From positions 43,583,956-43,647,955 of the forward strand of contig NC_023757.2 in NCBI RefSeq assembly GCF_000499845.2: a stretch of DNA of 64,000 nucleotides, written 5' to 3'. The notes under the pieces are model-generated. The model had not been told where the DNA came from, searched no databases, and saw nothing but the letters and a program-made list of their open reading frames with translations. The stretch comes from Phaseolus vulgaris. Taxonomy: Eukaryota > Streptophyta > Magnoliopsida > Fabales > Fabaceae. The position numbers were made by a program, and so were the translations under genes. Position 1 is the first letter of the stretch. Every line of letters begins with the position of its first letter. Below are positions 35,401-47,049 of this stretch, piece by piece.

Positions 35401-37456
35401 TTTGTTGCATTTTCAGTATGCAAAATTTGTTAAGCCTGCTTATGAAGATTTTATTCTTCCATCCAAAAAATATGCTGACATCATAATACCTCGCGGGGGA
35501 GAGAATCGTGTAGCAATTGACTTGATTGTTCAACATATCCGTACTAAGCTTGGCCAACATAACCTCTGCAAAATATATCCGAATTTGAATGTTCTAAAAT
35601 CTACTTTCCAGGTGATTTTCATCTTGCTTCTTCCTCCTCTCTAAAAGTTTTCTTTTTGCTTCTTTCCCCCAAGGAAATGTCTTATGCTAATTTATTTCTA
35701 ATTTTGAAGTTTTCTTACAGACCAGAGGCATGCACACTCTTATTCGTGATAGGGACATATCAAAGCATGATTTTGCTTTTTATTCAGATCGGCTAATTCG
35801 CTTGGTAGGTAACGGCAATGAGCTTTATACAGGTTCTACAGCCGCTCTTAACAACTAATCTTAATATCACCGACTTCACAGGTAGTGGAACACGGTCTTG
35901 GTTACTTGCCATTTACAGAAAAACAAGTTATCACACCTACAGGTGTGTCTAAAGAAGTAATATAATTTATTCATGTTTTAGCATAATACGATAGAAAGTG
36001 TTATTAAATAACAAAACTTTGTTTGAATAATGCTGTAAACTGCTTAGCATTGCTACCGTCCTCACCTCAACATTTTCATGCTGATTGTAAATACACAGAC
36101 TCCGAAATTGTTCTTGTTATTTCTCAGGCTCGATTTATACTGGAGTTGATTTTTGTAAGAAATTGTGCGGCGTATCCATTGTTCGAAGGTATCTTTCCCT
36201 GTTAAAAAGATTGTCCATACTCCTTCATTGTTAATTTCTAAAACTGGTTATATTAAAATGTTCTTAGTCTTACAGCAAAGTTGGAAAACAAACTCATTAG
36301 AATTTTCTTATAAGATACATAAGATACCATTGTCCATTGCTAAATCTTAATTTCAAATAAAACATAATTTGATCTGATAAAAAAATTATTCAGTCTGAAA
36401 CCAATCCTAAGCTGAGATGTGTAATGCATGTCTATGTGATTTCATGGGAATTTGACGCTGGATTGTTTCTATATTATTGTTAATAGTTCAGTCATTTTAT
36501 TTAAAAAATAAAAATGTCAGTAATTGTGCAACTCTATGAACGTAGAATTCCCTTAAAATGTTTCAGTGGCGAAAGTATGGAAAATGCCTTGCGTGCTTGC
36601 TGTAAAGGAATAAAGATCGGAAAAATTCTGATTCACCGCGATGGTGATGAAACCCAGGTATTAACCTTCGTATCTAACTTTAATATGTTAGATTTCTGTT
36701 TAAGATGATAGAATCTGCACATGCTAATTGTTGCAATGTTTTCCACTCCACAAGCTTATTTATGAGAAGCTTCCTAGAGATATTTCGGAGAGACATGTTC
36801 TTCTCATGGACCCAGTACTTGGTACAGGTGAGTTGTTATCATTTTGCATGCATCGTCTTCGTTATTTTTACATAAAACTTAACGCTGAAAAATTATTTAT
36901 TTATTAAAATTTCCAAATTTTCACTATAAGATTTGTTAATGTCTTATTGTTGAACGCTGTTGTACAACCAATTACTCCGGTACATGCGGCAAAGATTGTA
37001 CCAGATCGCCGAACACATTAGACCATTAATTTACGAAGCTTCGGTGAACCGAATTCTTCATTCACTTTTTTTTTTCTGTTCATTTATGCATGACACCGCG
37101 CCTTTTTTCTGCTGGTATTAAGCACTTGAATGATAATCTAGGTAACACTGCGAGCGAAGCAATCGAGCTTCTCATAAAGAAGGGAGTTCCAGAGTCCCAG
37201 ATAATATTCCTTAACCTCATTTCTGTGAGTTATAGTCAATTGAGCAGCAGTAAGACCCTTTGTTTGATGAAAAAACCAGTACAGTGAATTTCAAAAATCA
37301 TTTCAGGCTCCTGAGGGAATACAATGTGTATGTAAACGTTTTCCGCATCTGAAAATTGTCACATCGGAGATCGAAGCAGGATTAAATGACCAGTTCCAGG
37401 TTATACCAGGGTTGGGAGAATTTGGAGACCGCTACTTTGGTACGGACGATTTGTAG
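32412..37456 (+). CDS. Uridine kinase-like / uracil phosphoribosyltransferase-like protein (UKL family)
   Basis: Fourteen exons: 32412-32514, 32885-32976, 33167-33236, 33319-33437, 33833-33929, 34657-34736, 35417-35611, 35721-35804, 35882-35942, 36128-36188, 36567-36657, 36755-36827, 37142-37224, 37307-37456. They encode 452 residues, the usual UKL size. After a Ser-rich N-terminus, residues 38-45 form the Walker A loop GGTASGKT of uridine/cytidine kinase. QDSFYRGL, YNFDHP, VIIMEGI and [16 protein letters not shown] follow. The C-terminal half is the UPRT-like domain, with the PRPP-loop region [13 protein letters not shown] and the terminal [13 protein letters not shown]. The family salvages pyrimidines by phosphorylating uridine; the UPRT activity of plant dual-domain proteins has been doubted. 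Intron 6 (34737-35416) starts with GC. The exon 3/4 junction gives HPN where HPD is usual. Confidence 0.93.
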
Positions 37457-37459
37457 TAT

Positions 37460-38767
37460 GAAAGCAAAACAAAAAGATTACGACGGAAAAAAACAGGAAC
37501 AGATGTTGGAGTTCAGTGCTCTATATATGAGCAGCTACACCCTTAGAGAGATGATGTTTGACTTAATTGTCCATACGGAACCAGATTAGGGTCGGGGCAA
37601 AACTTCATGTTTGCTAGTGAGCTTGGCTTCTGTTATCCTTTGTTCACAGCAGCTAAAAAGGGTTCTTGACAATAACTGGTTTTGGATTCTTTTGAGTCTG
37701 ATGTATTTTTTGGAATTTTCTTTTCAATTGAGTCAACCTAGATTAACCGACCGAGTTGGTGGATTTTTTTTTTCTATACATTTGTACAAATAATAATGTA
37801 TAATGTTGATTTTGATGAGTAAACACATATAATCATGAACAACCACCAGATTCAAGAAAACCTTCGTTTCAAGTCGTGGGTGTAATGGGTAAGCCTTTTA
37901 TCCTTGCGTAGTCCTAAACTACAAATATCACGAATTCACCACTTGTTTCTTTGCTGCCTGAAAACTTGCCATCCTTCCAGCTTTTTATCTAAAACTGACA
38001 CAAGGAATCGTTATATATATTCTTTGTATACAGTCAAACCTTTCAAAATTCTTTTGAAACTCAATGTTTTCTGGCACTTGGTATATTACATTACGGACTA
38101 TCACAGAAATGCAAACATTTAACTATTTTATTAGAAAGGAAATGAACAGATGAAAATATTAAAAAAATGAGTTGCTTTTTGAATCTAGAGTGTTCACTTT
38201 ACTAAAAAAAATGCAGAAAACAGAAAAAGATGATAGAATGATATATCAATTGTTTTTTTCTTCATTCTAACAATCGATTATTGAAATGAAAATGATTTAT
38301 GAACGAAACAATAAACTATTTCTTTACTACACTAAGACAACTAAAAATGAACTATTTTTTTAAGAAACATAATTACTATTTTGTTTCTGCGAAAAAGTGC
38401 CCGTACCATTTTCCCTCTATCAAATACACCCCATTTTCTAGTTATCACCTATTTCTTCTCCCTAATATTCCCACAATTTCTCGACAAGCAAATGAAGCGT
38501 AGGCGTATACAAGCGTATATTTCAATCTGCCAGACCATCAAAAACCGTTGCCATAAGGTTGCACAAAAGCTATTAAAAAGAATGATAATAAGAAAACATG
38601 CAACAAATAAACATTTACCAGCAATATACTTTTTTCTTCCAATATTAGAACCGTGATAACCTGTGATTATTGTGCAATATGGATTTCATAAGTAAATTAC
38701 AAAAAGAAACTCTTGACCCAAAAAGAAAACAATCTACAAGCCGCATCAACTCCACTGGAGCAAACTC
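37460..38767. other. 3' flank and spacer between convergent genes
   Basis: The 3' ends of the uridine kinase-like gene (+) and COG2 (-) face each other here. Contents are untranslated sequence and AT-rich DNA; the frames seen are short and unsupported. Confidence 0.5.
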
Positions 38768-41700
38768 TTAGAGATTAATTGTGTTTTGCCTATCTGCAGG
38801 AGCCACACATTGCCACAATGAACGGTAGGATGCAATATTGGCTGCTTCAACCCCAAGTGCAGAGAGGTTACGGGCATACTCCTGGTGACAATTTGCAAGA
38901 GGAATTACGTAAATGAAAGCAATCAAGAATTAGCTGGACACTCAAACTCATTAACAATCCAAGAATGAGAAGATCACACTGGTTACGATAATAACAAGTA
39001 TCATGCCACCAACCTGAATATCAAGGAACAACTGCATACAGATTTTATCAGTGTCAGACACATTATTATCTGAAATATCTGAACTTGCTCCAGCTCGTCT
39101 TTGTGCACTCTGCCTAATTTTCTGGAGCGAAGACTCTGTCTTTCTTGCCTACTCATGATAACAGTTTAAAAAAAAAATTAACGTAGAATCGAAGAGATCC
39201 AAAATTTCCAATAGTGCAATTTGGATTTGGGCACATACCACGCTAACAAGGTCAGCAGCTAATTCATAATAACGGTCTGTAATCTCCGTTGCAGCAGAAA
39301 GGAGTATTTCGTTCCTAGTGTCACTAGCTAAATATCTTGTAGCTCTCTCCCCATCCAAAAAAGCCTGGGATGTATAGGCATGCCATCAATATATATTAAT
39401 GCTTTAAGGTGTAATACATGCACTCCCATTGAAAATTAAAAAATATTTCTTACAAATTACTCATGAGAAGAAGGAAAACAGGCGAAAATAATACTTAACC
39501 ATACCTTAAGAGGACGCAATACCCCTGAAACATATGGTGAATGCCTCACAGGTAGAGGTTTATTAGTCATCCGATAGGTTGCTGTTATACCTTTCATTTG
39601 TCTCAAGTCCTTGATAATATTTGAACAAGAAAAATAAATGAATAAATTAAAAATGAATGGAAGAAAAAAAAAGATATAGAAGATGGCAAATATTATATAG
39701 TAATATACACCCTCATATCTGAACAATGCAACCACTTTAAAGAATAAACATCGATTATACACCCACCTCAACTGACTTTTCCACTAGTGACTCCACCACT
39801 GTTTTGATGATTAAAGGTTCTATAGATTTTAATGATTGACCACCCAGTAAAATGCTCTGCCTTATTGATTCCAGAACATCAGGGGAGCATGAAGACAAAA
39901 GCTGAAGCACGTATTGTAGGTAATCACCACGAACCTGCTCCTCCAAATATCTTATATCATGAATGACCTACAAATGATTTAGCATCTGTTATATTTCAGG
40001 AAAAGTACAACCAATATCTTCACATAGCATACTGCATATATGGAAACAATCCATATATCCATAATGTCATTCCGTCACGATCATTGTCAATTATTTTACC
40101 AATTCCTGGAACTTCAGAAAAAGTCTGATAGAAGGCTTGAGCAAAATTTTGTGGATGTATGGGTATAGAACATTTGAAGCAACGAACCAACTTTTACTGT
40201 GCATACAGAATGCAGGTTAAATTAATGCATGACGACTTGGCACAAAAATAAAGTGAAGGCTCGATACATACAAAAATGAAGTCATCTATGACAGCTGAAA
40301 TAGCCCATTCACACCCAGAACCAGTGCTTGTGTTGTGGTTTTTCCGTGCATTCAGTCCAGATGAGAGCCAACTTGAGTATCTGCATGTTCAAAGAGAAGT
40401 TGGTTTTTGTTCAGTCAGCACCAAAAAAAAACAACACAAATTCTTAACATCCCACATTTAACTGACCTAGAAAGAAGCTGCAAGGATAGCCGAAGGAATC
40501 TGTCAGAACAAGAAAGGACAAGAACATCTTCTCTCCAGCAGGATCTCAAACTCTCCAACAGAGTAACACTTTGCTTTAATGTTAAACCTTGGTAATTTTT
40601 TTCACCACCATCTGAATTTTGAACAGGGATAAGAGTGGATGTTGTAAGCATAGAATCTAGAGACCCTGCTATTTCCTGAAACCTGCGGTAATTGCAGATA
40701 TGATTTCCATGTTACAGAGCAAAACATGTATTCTAAAGTTACGAACATTTTAAAGCAGCATAGGCACCTCAAAGAGAAATATACTCCAATATTCCATTGC
40801 TTCATGAATTCAGTATAAATTGCCTCAGATCGAAATTTAGCAACAGCAGATCTGGATGGACAGTAGCCTTGCAAGAAAATAAATGTTGTAATCTTAGTGA
40901 ATATATACTCTTAAAGACATGTATGAATAATACAATTTAGCAAATGTACACTATAAATCAAATATAAAATCAACAAAGTTCTTTAAAACTTGAAGTGCGT
41001 GTTTTCTTTGTTCATTTTTGTTTCTCAAGGTTAAAAAGAAATGAGGTCCATATGACTACCTTCTAGATAAGCCAAGAAATCTAAGCTTGATTTGTAATTT
41101 TTCAAGAACTCTGTCGGTCTTCCAGGAGAAAATGCACCTGGTTTTCCCTTCTGAATCGAAGAGAGAACCTCTTTAAGGATTGAATTGGCTAAGAAGTCAA
41201 ATACATGCAAACCTGAATTTTCTGCACCAGAACCAAGCTTCAGATATGTAAACATAAGAAAAAACACAGCATGACCACACACAGATGATCTAGCAAACAA
41301 TACATGTAGATGATTAAAAAAGTTTAAGTTTTCAAAATGAAGAAGGACAAATGAATGCCTTAGCAAGGATTGGCAGGTCGAAGAAATAATTGCAGTTATG
41401 AAAGGCAAGGATCATAAGGATATCTGAGGAAATGTAATGACCAGAAAGGTCCAACTTGTTCTTGGAAAGTAAGTAGCAAAAAAAAGTCAAACAACATACC
41501 AGCTGAAGAAATTTCCAATAAAAAATTACAGTCTTTATCAATGCATTCCTTAATTAGTTGATAATCATTTTCAAGACCATCTCCAGTTGGTCCAGCCACC
41601 GCAGCTGATGATCCATGTGGAATTATCTTCTGTATCAATGGAGCCACAACAGTAATTCGAAAGATTTCTTCTGCATTCTTGGTGTTATCTATAGCAGCAT

Positions 41701-44388
41701 ACGCACGTAAGCAATTGTAAATTGCAGTTGCATCCTGGTGCTCCAAACCATTTACAAAGCAGTGTCCCAAGCTTGCATCTACTGTTCGGCTTGCATTTTG
41801 AATCCTCTTCTCCATATTCTCAATAAAAGGAAGGTTCTGTACTGGCATAATAGAGAAAAAGAGATGAGCACAGAATGTATCAAGGCCTTGAACAAAAGTT
41901 CTATTTTACAATGAATCACAAAACTCAGAACACTAGTAGAAGACAAAAAATGATTAAATACATAAGCATCCATTAAACCTTCACAAAACTTTAAGGGCAC
42001 ATGTCTATCTATTGTTATAAAATGAATATAAATATCAATTTTTCTTTCTATCTACCACATATATTTGACAAAACTCAAAAGGCTATTAACTAATGCAGGA
42101 CCCAACAATGCGATTCTTAAACCAAATTTCATTTTCAAAATATCACTTTACTAGTTATGGGACGATTCACACTTTGAATCTTATAATTCAATACATTTTG
42201 GCAATCTACCAATTCATATCTCAAGATAAATCTTAATTAACTTTGTATCTTACTATACATGAATGAATCATTCAACCATTTGGAGATTTGTACCTTTTCA
42301 TCAACTCTTACAAAAAAAAATAATCATGTGAGTTAAATTTTTAAAATGAAAAGGAATTTGAAAGAAAACTTGTGATTATCCAATTTGATTATTCCACCAT
42401 TATTTGTCACTCACATTCAATGCATGTACTCTATTAAACTAATAATTTTGTTTTGTTTGACTTCAGTGTATATATACATATACACACTTTAAGATGTTTA
42501 AATTTCAACACTATATCATCTATATGATATATTTTAAGTAATTTTTCATTGTAACTAAATCTTACTATTTGATACAAGACTAAGATTCATGATTAAAAAA
42601 TTTGCTTGGTGATTCAAAATTTGAATCTTGATTCAATAACCTTGCTTTACAAGCTTCAACTACCTTGTCTACACACAATTTAAGTACACACCATCACACA
42701 AACCTGAGACAAATGCTCAAGAAACAGATTTTGCATTAATTTCAATAATGCATCAAATTCAAGAATACTGTATCGTTGACAAGAAAGAGTTTCCCGTTTA
42801 TTTCTGTCAGAATGGCAACAGGCAGTATGTGTAAGTTGACAATGAGAAATAACAACCAGCACACCCAAAAACGGTATATCGCTGGCTTCTTACCAAGCCT
42901 CTGCATCCAATTCCAACTCCGTTCCCAACTAAATTTTACTACAAATGATTCCAATTGTCACTACAAGCATCAACGCATAAATACACAGAACAATCAATAA
43001 AATTGAAAAAAAAATTAAAACAAACCTTTGCATGTGTGACATAGAACTTTAGTCTGTTCATCTCACTGGCAATTCTTTCCAACAGCATGCTTTGAGTCTC
43101 TCTGATACTTGTCTCATTCTCAACCTGCTGCACAGACACTCCATTGCTCAAGTAATTCCTCTCTGACAAATTTACATCTCCATTTGACCAATCCGTGGGT
43201 ACACTAGGCAGCTCTTTTATTAGCTTCTCGACCTGCAATCAACAAATTTGCCACATACAAATTATACAATAAAAAATGAATTTTGAGCAAATACCTTTTG
43301 TCCCAATCCCAACATTTCAAAACCAATACAAGACACAGTCAAAACAAACACCATGTGTCAAATGCAACGTACCTATGATTAATTTACCCAGCTCTAGAAA
43401 CCTCCATAGTGTAATCAACAACCAATCCAAACCTAAGAATGAAATGGACACTAGAGACCCTTGCTCACACTACAGAGGTTAACAGAGACTGGCATAATCT
43501 ATTAATCTTCCTTCTCAACCAAATATTTAGAGTTTGGGTTTTGATCCTAAGTGAATCCTACTAAAGCAACTTGTAAGGTGGGATTTGCACCTTACTTAAT
43601 ATCATAAGTTATTGTAGAACCTGCAACGCAGATCTCTCACATCAAACACTAGACATCTAAGGCGTAAATTTTTTAGAACTAAACATCTATAGATGATACT
43701 CGGATAACTAGCGATCCAATAGATCTAACACCATTTCACTGAGCGTACTCTTTTTCATAATCATAAATACATCATATCAGAACTAAGAGTGAGATCAGAC
43801 TAGGTTCATCCTGAAAAACTTTCACCAAAAACAGAATAAATGCTTCAGGAGATCTTGCATTAAAGAACCTAAATAGTTAATTCCATTCCACTACATGTAA
43901 CCAACACTAAAGAGTCAAAATTACGATACTACCTTAGAGACGACGTGAAACGTGTCAAGTAGAAGCTCCAAAGTCTCTCTAGCGGAGGCCGCCTCCGATC
44001 TTTGGTTCAAGCGGTTCTTAATGGAAACCAGCGAAACCTCAACGGATCCTCTGAACTGCTCGATCTTATCCCGTAGCTCGACCAGCGGGGCCCGCATTCG
44101 CACCACAACTGCATCGACGTCCACTAGCTTGGTGCTGAGATTGACGAAATCAGCGTAGTCACGGTTAATAAGGTCAATTAGTTCGTGGTTTAGGGAAGAG
44201 AGGTAGCTGTTGAGCTCGGAGCGAAGCGTGTCGAAGGGGACGAAAGTACGAAGCTCCGAAATGTAGGATTCGGAATCGAAGTCTGGGGAGAGGAACGACG
44301 CCGGTTTGAACCACAGCGGGTGGGCGTCGAGGGGATCGGAGAAGAGGTCCGTGGCGGATCTTGGTGGTGCCGGGATCGGATCCGCCAT
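38768..44388 (-). CDS. COG2: Conserved oligomeric Golgi complex subunit 2
   Basis: Twelve minus-strand exons: 44388-43933, 43232-43026, 41836-41500, 41221-41060, 40867-40768, 40682-40467, 40380-40272, 39967-39767, 39609-39505, 39364-39239, 39148-39014, 38881-38768. They give 755 residues, essentially the same length as Arabidopsis COG2. COG2 is a lobe-A subunit of the octameric COG tether, which captures vesicles for retrograde transport within the Golgi. The N-terminal part (SESYISELRTFVPFDTLRSEL, then LNHELIDLINRDYADFVNLS) is the family's conserved COG2 domain and is predicted to be helical/coiled-coil. Later blocks FSPGRPTEFLKNYKSSLDFL, EFMKQWNIGVYFSLR and ITATYRMTNKPLPVRHSPYV are hallmark plant COG2 sequence. 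The C-terminus is SLWQCVAPADRQNTINL. The gene looks complete and undamaged. Confidence 0.95.
41837..43025 (-). other. Second intron of COG2
   Basis: A 1.2-kb intron between the exon ending in YVTHAK and that starting NLPFIENMEKR. It holds no gene and no recognised transposon. Confidence 0.8.
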
Positions 44389-44449
44389 TATGATTCCCTT
44401 CCGTTTGGTTGTTTGTGTCTGACTGGCTGAAATTTGGTATCAGCAAACC

Positions 44450-45190
44450 GCAACTATGCCTACCAGACTGTTCCTCTTCTTTCTAATCACGAAATCCTTC
44501 GCAATTTTTCCATTTATACTTTTTTATATTATTATTATCTATTATCTCATTTATATTATTATTATTACCTATTATCTCATATATTTTTATAACTATTATC
44601 TCATTTATATTATTATTATCTCATATATTGTATGATTTTAGTGTATTTTTTATAATTTTTAAAATTTTATAATTATGTAATTTATAATTAAAAATGGTTT
44701 ATCATATTATTATCAATAATAGCTTATTATAAATATATATATATATATAATAATGTTTTTCAGTTATAATTCTACAATTAAAACTATTTAAGATTATTCG
44801 ACTTAACTTACTACTTTCTAGAAGACAAAAATTTAGTCTTATTCCCTCAGTGGTCTACGTATATGGTATGGTGGTGTATTAATAAAAAATTAACACATAT
44901 AATAAAAATTTATTTATTTTATATTTTTATGAGAAAGTTGATTTGATTTTTTATTTGAAAAATGTTGTGAAAACATGATGATAAATAATGTAAGCAAAAA
45001 TGTAACTTTAAAAAATAAAAAATAATAAAAATTATTTTTAACCATGTGTCAAGATTTTACTAGTAATGCCATGTAATGTAAAAAAAATTGATTAAATGAA
45101 TCCCTTCCTAGGAATAAAAAGATAATTACAATGATATATGCATTAAGACTTAAACAAATTATATAAAATGGAACACATCAATTTTTTAAA
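44450..45190. other. AT-rich region upstream of COG2
   Basis: The COG2 promoter is expected next to 44400-44500. Beyond this the sequence contains ATTATTATCTATTATCTCAT-type short tandem words (about 44525-44620) and an (AT)n tract near 44735. No gene is seen. Confidence 0.5.
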
Positions 45191-45570
45191 CACTAAAAAA
45201 AAATCATAAAATAAAAACCAATTTTAAAAAAATAATAATAATTAGTTGTTATAATGATTAAATTAAAGACGATTTTAAAAATTTTAAAATTTTTTGTTTC
45301 TAAATTAATTTCTATTATTAAATAATTTCTAAATTGGTATCTAATTATCTACTAAGGTTTTTGCTACCAAATTTAGAATCTAAATAATTGGTAGTTAAAA
45401 CCTTAGTAGCTAATTAAATATCAATTTAGAAATTATTTAACAATAATATAAACTAATTTAGAAACCAAAAATTTTTTTAGTCTCTAAAATGGTCTCTAAT
45501 CTAGTCATTATAGCAACTAATTATTTTTTTTCTCTAAAATTGATTTCTATTTTATGATTTTCTAGTAGTG
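45191..45570. mobile_element. CACTA-type MITE with 3-bp target duplication
   Basis: The element begins CACTAAAAAAAAATCATAAA and ends, in reverse complement, CACTACTAGAAAATCATAAA. The terminal inverted repeats extend inward along the arms (for example TTAGTTGTTATAATGATTA on the left and its counterpart on the right), making a long fold-back. It is flanked by AAA on both sides (45188-45190 and 45571-45573), the 3-bp duplication expected of the CACTA (En/Spm) superfamily. At 380 bp it encodes nothing. A worn relative sits at 1388-1640. Confidence 0.85.
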
Positions 45571-46339
45571 AAATGTTGAAATTTTTATATTTTCTTAAGA
45601 TATTACAAAAACTAAACATCCCATCATAAATTTCACTACCAAAACAAAAGTAAAAAAATAATAATCTAGTATAAAAAATAAATAAATGAATAGAATAAAA
45701 AATATATTTAAATTGTATAAAAAATATAATGAATAAAAATAAATAAATGTTACTAAAGATTATTTTTGTCGTTATTTAAATTAAGCAATAAAATTAAGAA
45801 AGAAAAAACACACAAAGATAAATAAAATGAAAAGTAAAATTCTTTATATTAGATGAAAGATACTAGAAAATTAAATAGAAAGTTTATAAATTTAATTTAA
45901 AAAATATGAAAAATCGATGATAGTTTTGTTATTTTTACAACTATAATATTACTCTTGTTGTAAGTCGTTCATTCATATTTTGGTTAATAGCCTACTAATT
46001 AATTATTATAAAGGTTTAATCACTCAATTATGGGTCCTCTATAATCAATGGTATAAGTTCAAAGAAAGAAAAATTAGACATCTTTCGGTTACATTAATAG
46101 ACATAGTATGGATACAAATGACCAAATACTAATTCTTTAAAAATCAACCAAAGGAATTATATATATATATATGATGCATATTTTATGGTATCATGAAGTT
46201 CTTAGGGTTTAGGGTAATATATATTTTTAAAATCATCGAATATTTTATTATCTTTCTTAAAACATTGATTAAATAATTTAAATTTTGTTGTAGTTCATAA
46301 ATATTAATCTACATTTAACTAGTGAAAGTTGGGTTGTGT

Positions 46340-47040
46340 TCTCTTACGATGTGTTTCAATGTGTGGATGATACTGTAGTTGAAGACAGATGAGAGAGTGT
46401 CACTCCTGTTTGGTTTAATGCAGACTTGAGGGTGAGGGAGCGGGGGGAGAGAAAGTGGAGGAGGTCGTCGATCCTCTCAAGCTTGAAGAGAAAAGAGGGA
46501 TTTGTGAGGAGAAAACCACCTCAGAGAGGAACAAATACCATGCTTCCCTTGCTTTTTTTAAAGTGAATTTATCTTACAACAACAACTCCATCCACTGCCA
46601 TGCCATGCACGATGACAAGAGCATCATTGTATACGAGCATGTCATGCACGACAACACATTGTTCCATTGAAACACATATTGCTTTGAAACAAACTCTTCA
46701 TTCAAACAGACTTTTGCATTCGTTGAGTAGGTTTGGAGAGCTTCGTGAGTTAGCAGAGTGCTACGAGAGTGAGTTTCTTACTGCATCTTTGATATCAGGC
46801 TTGCCATTCAGTGAGTTTTATAACGTGCCTAGTCAAGTACCACTGAAAAAGGTAACACAACACTTAATCAATTATGTTATTGAAAGGAGTTAAATACATA
46901 ATCGATTATGTGTTGTTTATTTGGAGCATAATTGATTATCTGATGTGTGTAAATATGAGCTTAATCAATTATGTTTGAATTCTAACTGAAGGCATAGTCG
47001 ATTATACTTCTGAAACCTTTGGATAATCGATTAGGTTGTG
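46340..47040 (+). other. Repeat-derived region with palindrome array and short ORF
   Basis: The stretch is GC-richer than its surroundings. An open frame at about 46600-46893 ends in SRFGELRELAECYESEFLTASLISGLPFSEFYNVPSQVPL; I do not recognise a domain, and it stops within the palindrome array. From 46865 to 47033 six copies of a TAATCGATTA-like 10-mer are spaced 29 to 34 bases apart. The left edge (TTTGGTTTAATGCAGACTTG) and a related antisense stretch near 47445-47520 suggest a transposon-derived unit. Its class is unclear. Confidence 0.4.
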
Positions 47041-47049
47041 TTTTTAAGG

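Noticed and set aside
43952..44158. Plus-strand frame opposite COG2 exon 1
   Set aside because: It is an antisense shadow of a well-conserved coding exon.
46865..47033. Regular spaced repeats as a CRISPR-like array
   Set aside because: The repeats are only 10-base palindromes that vary, and the context is a plant nuclear genome.
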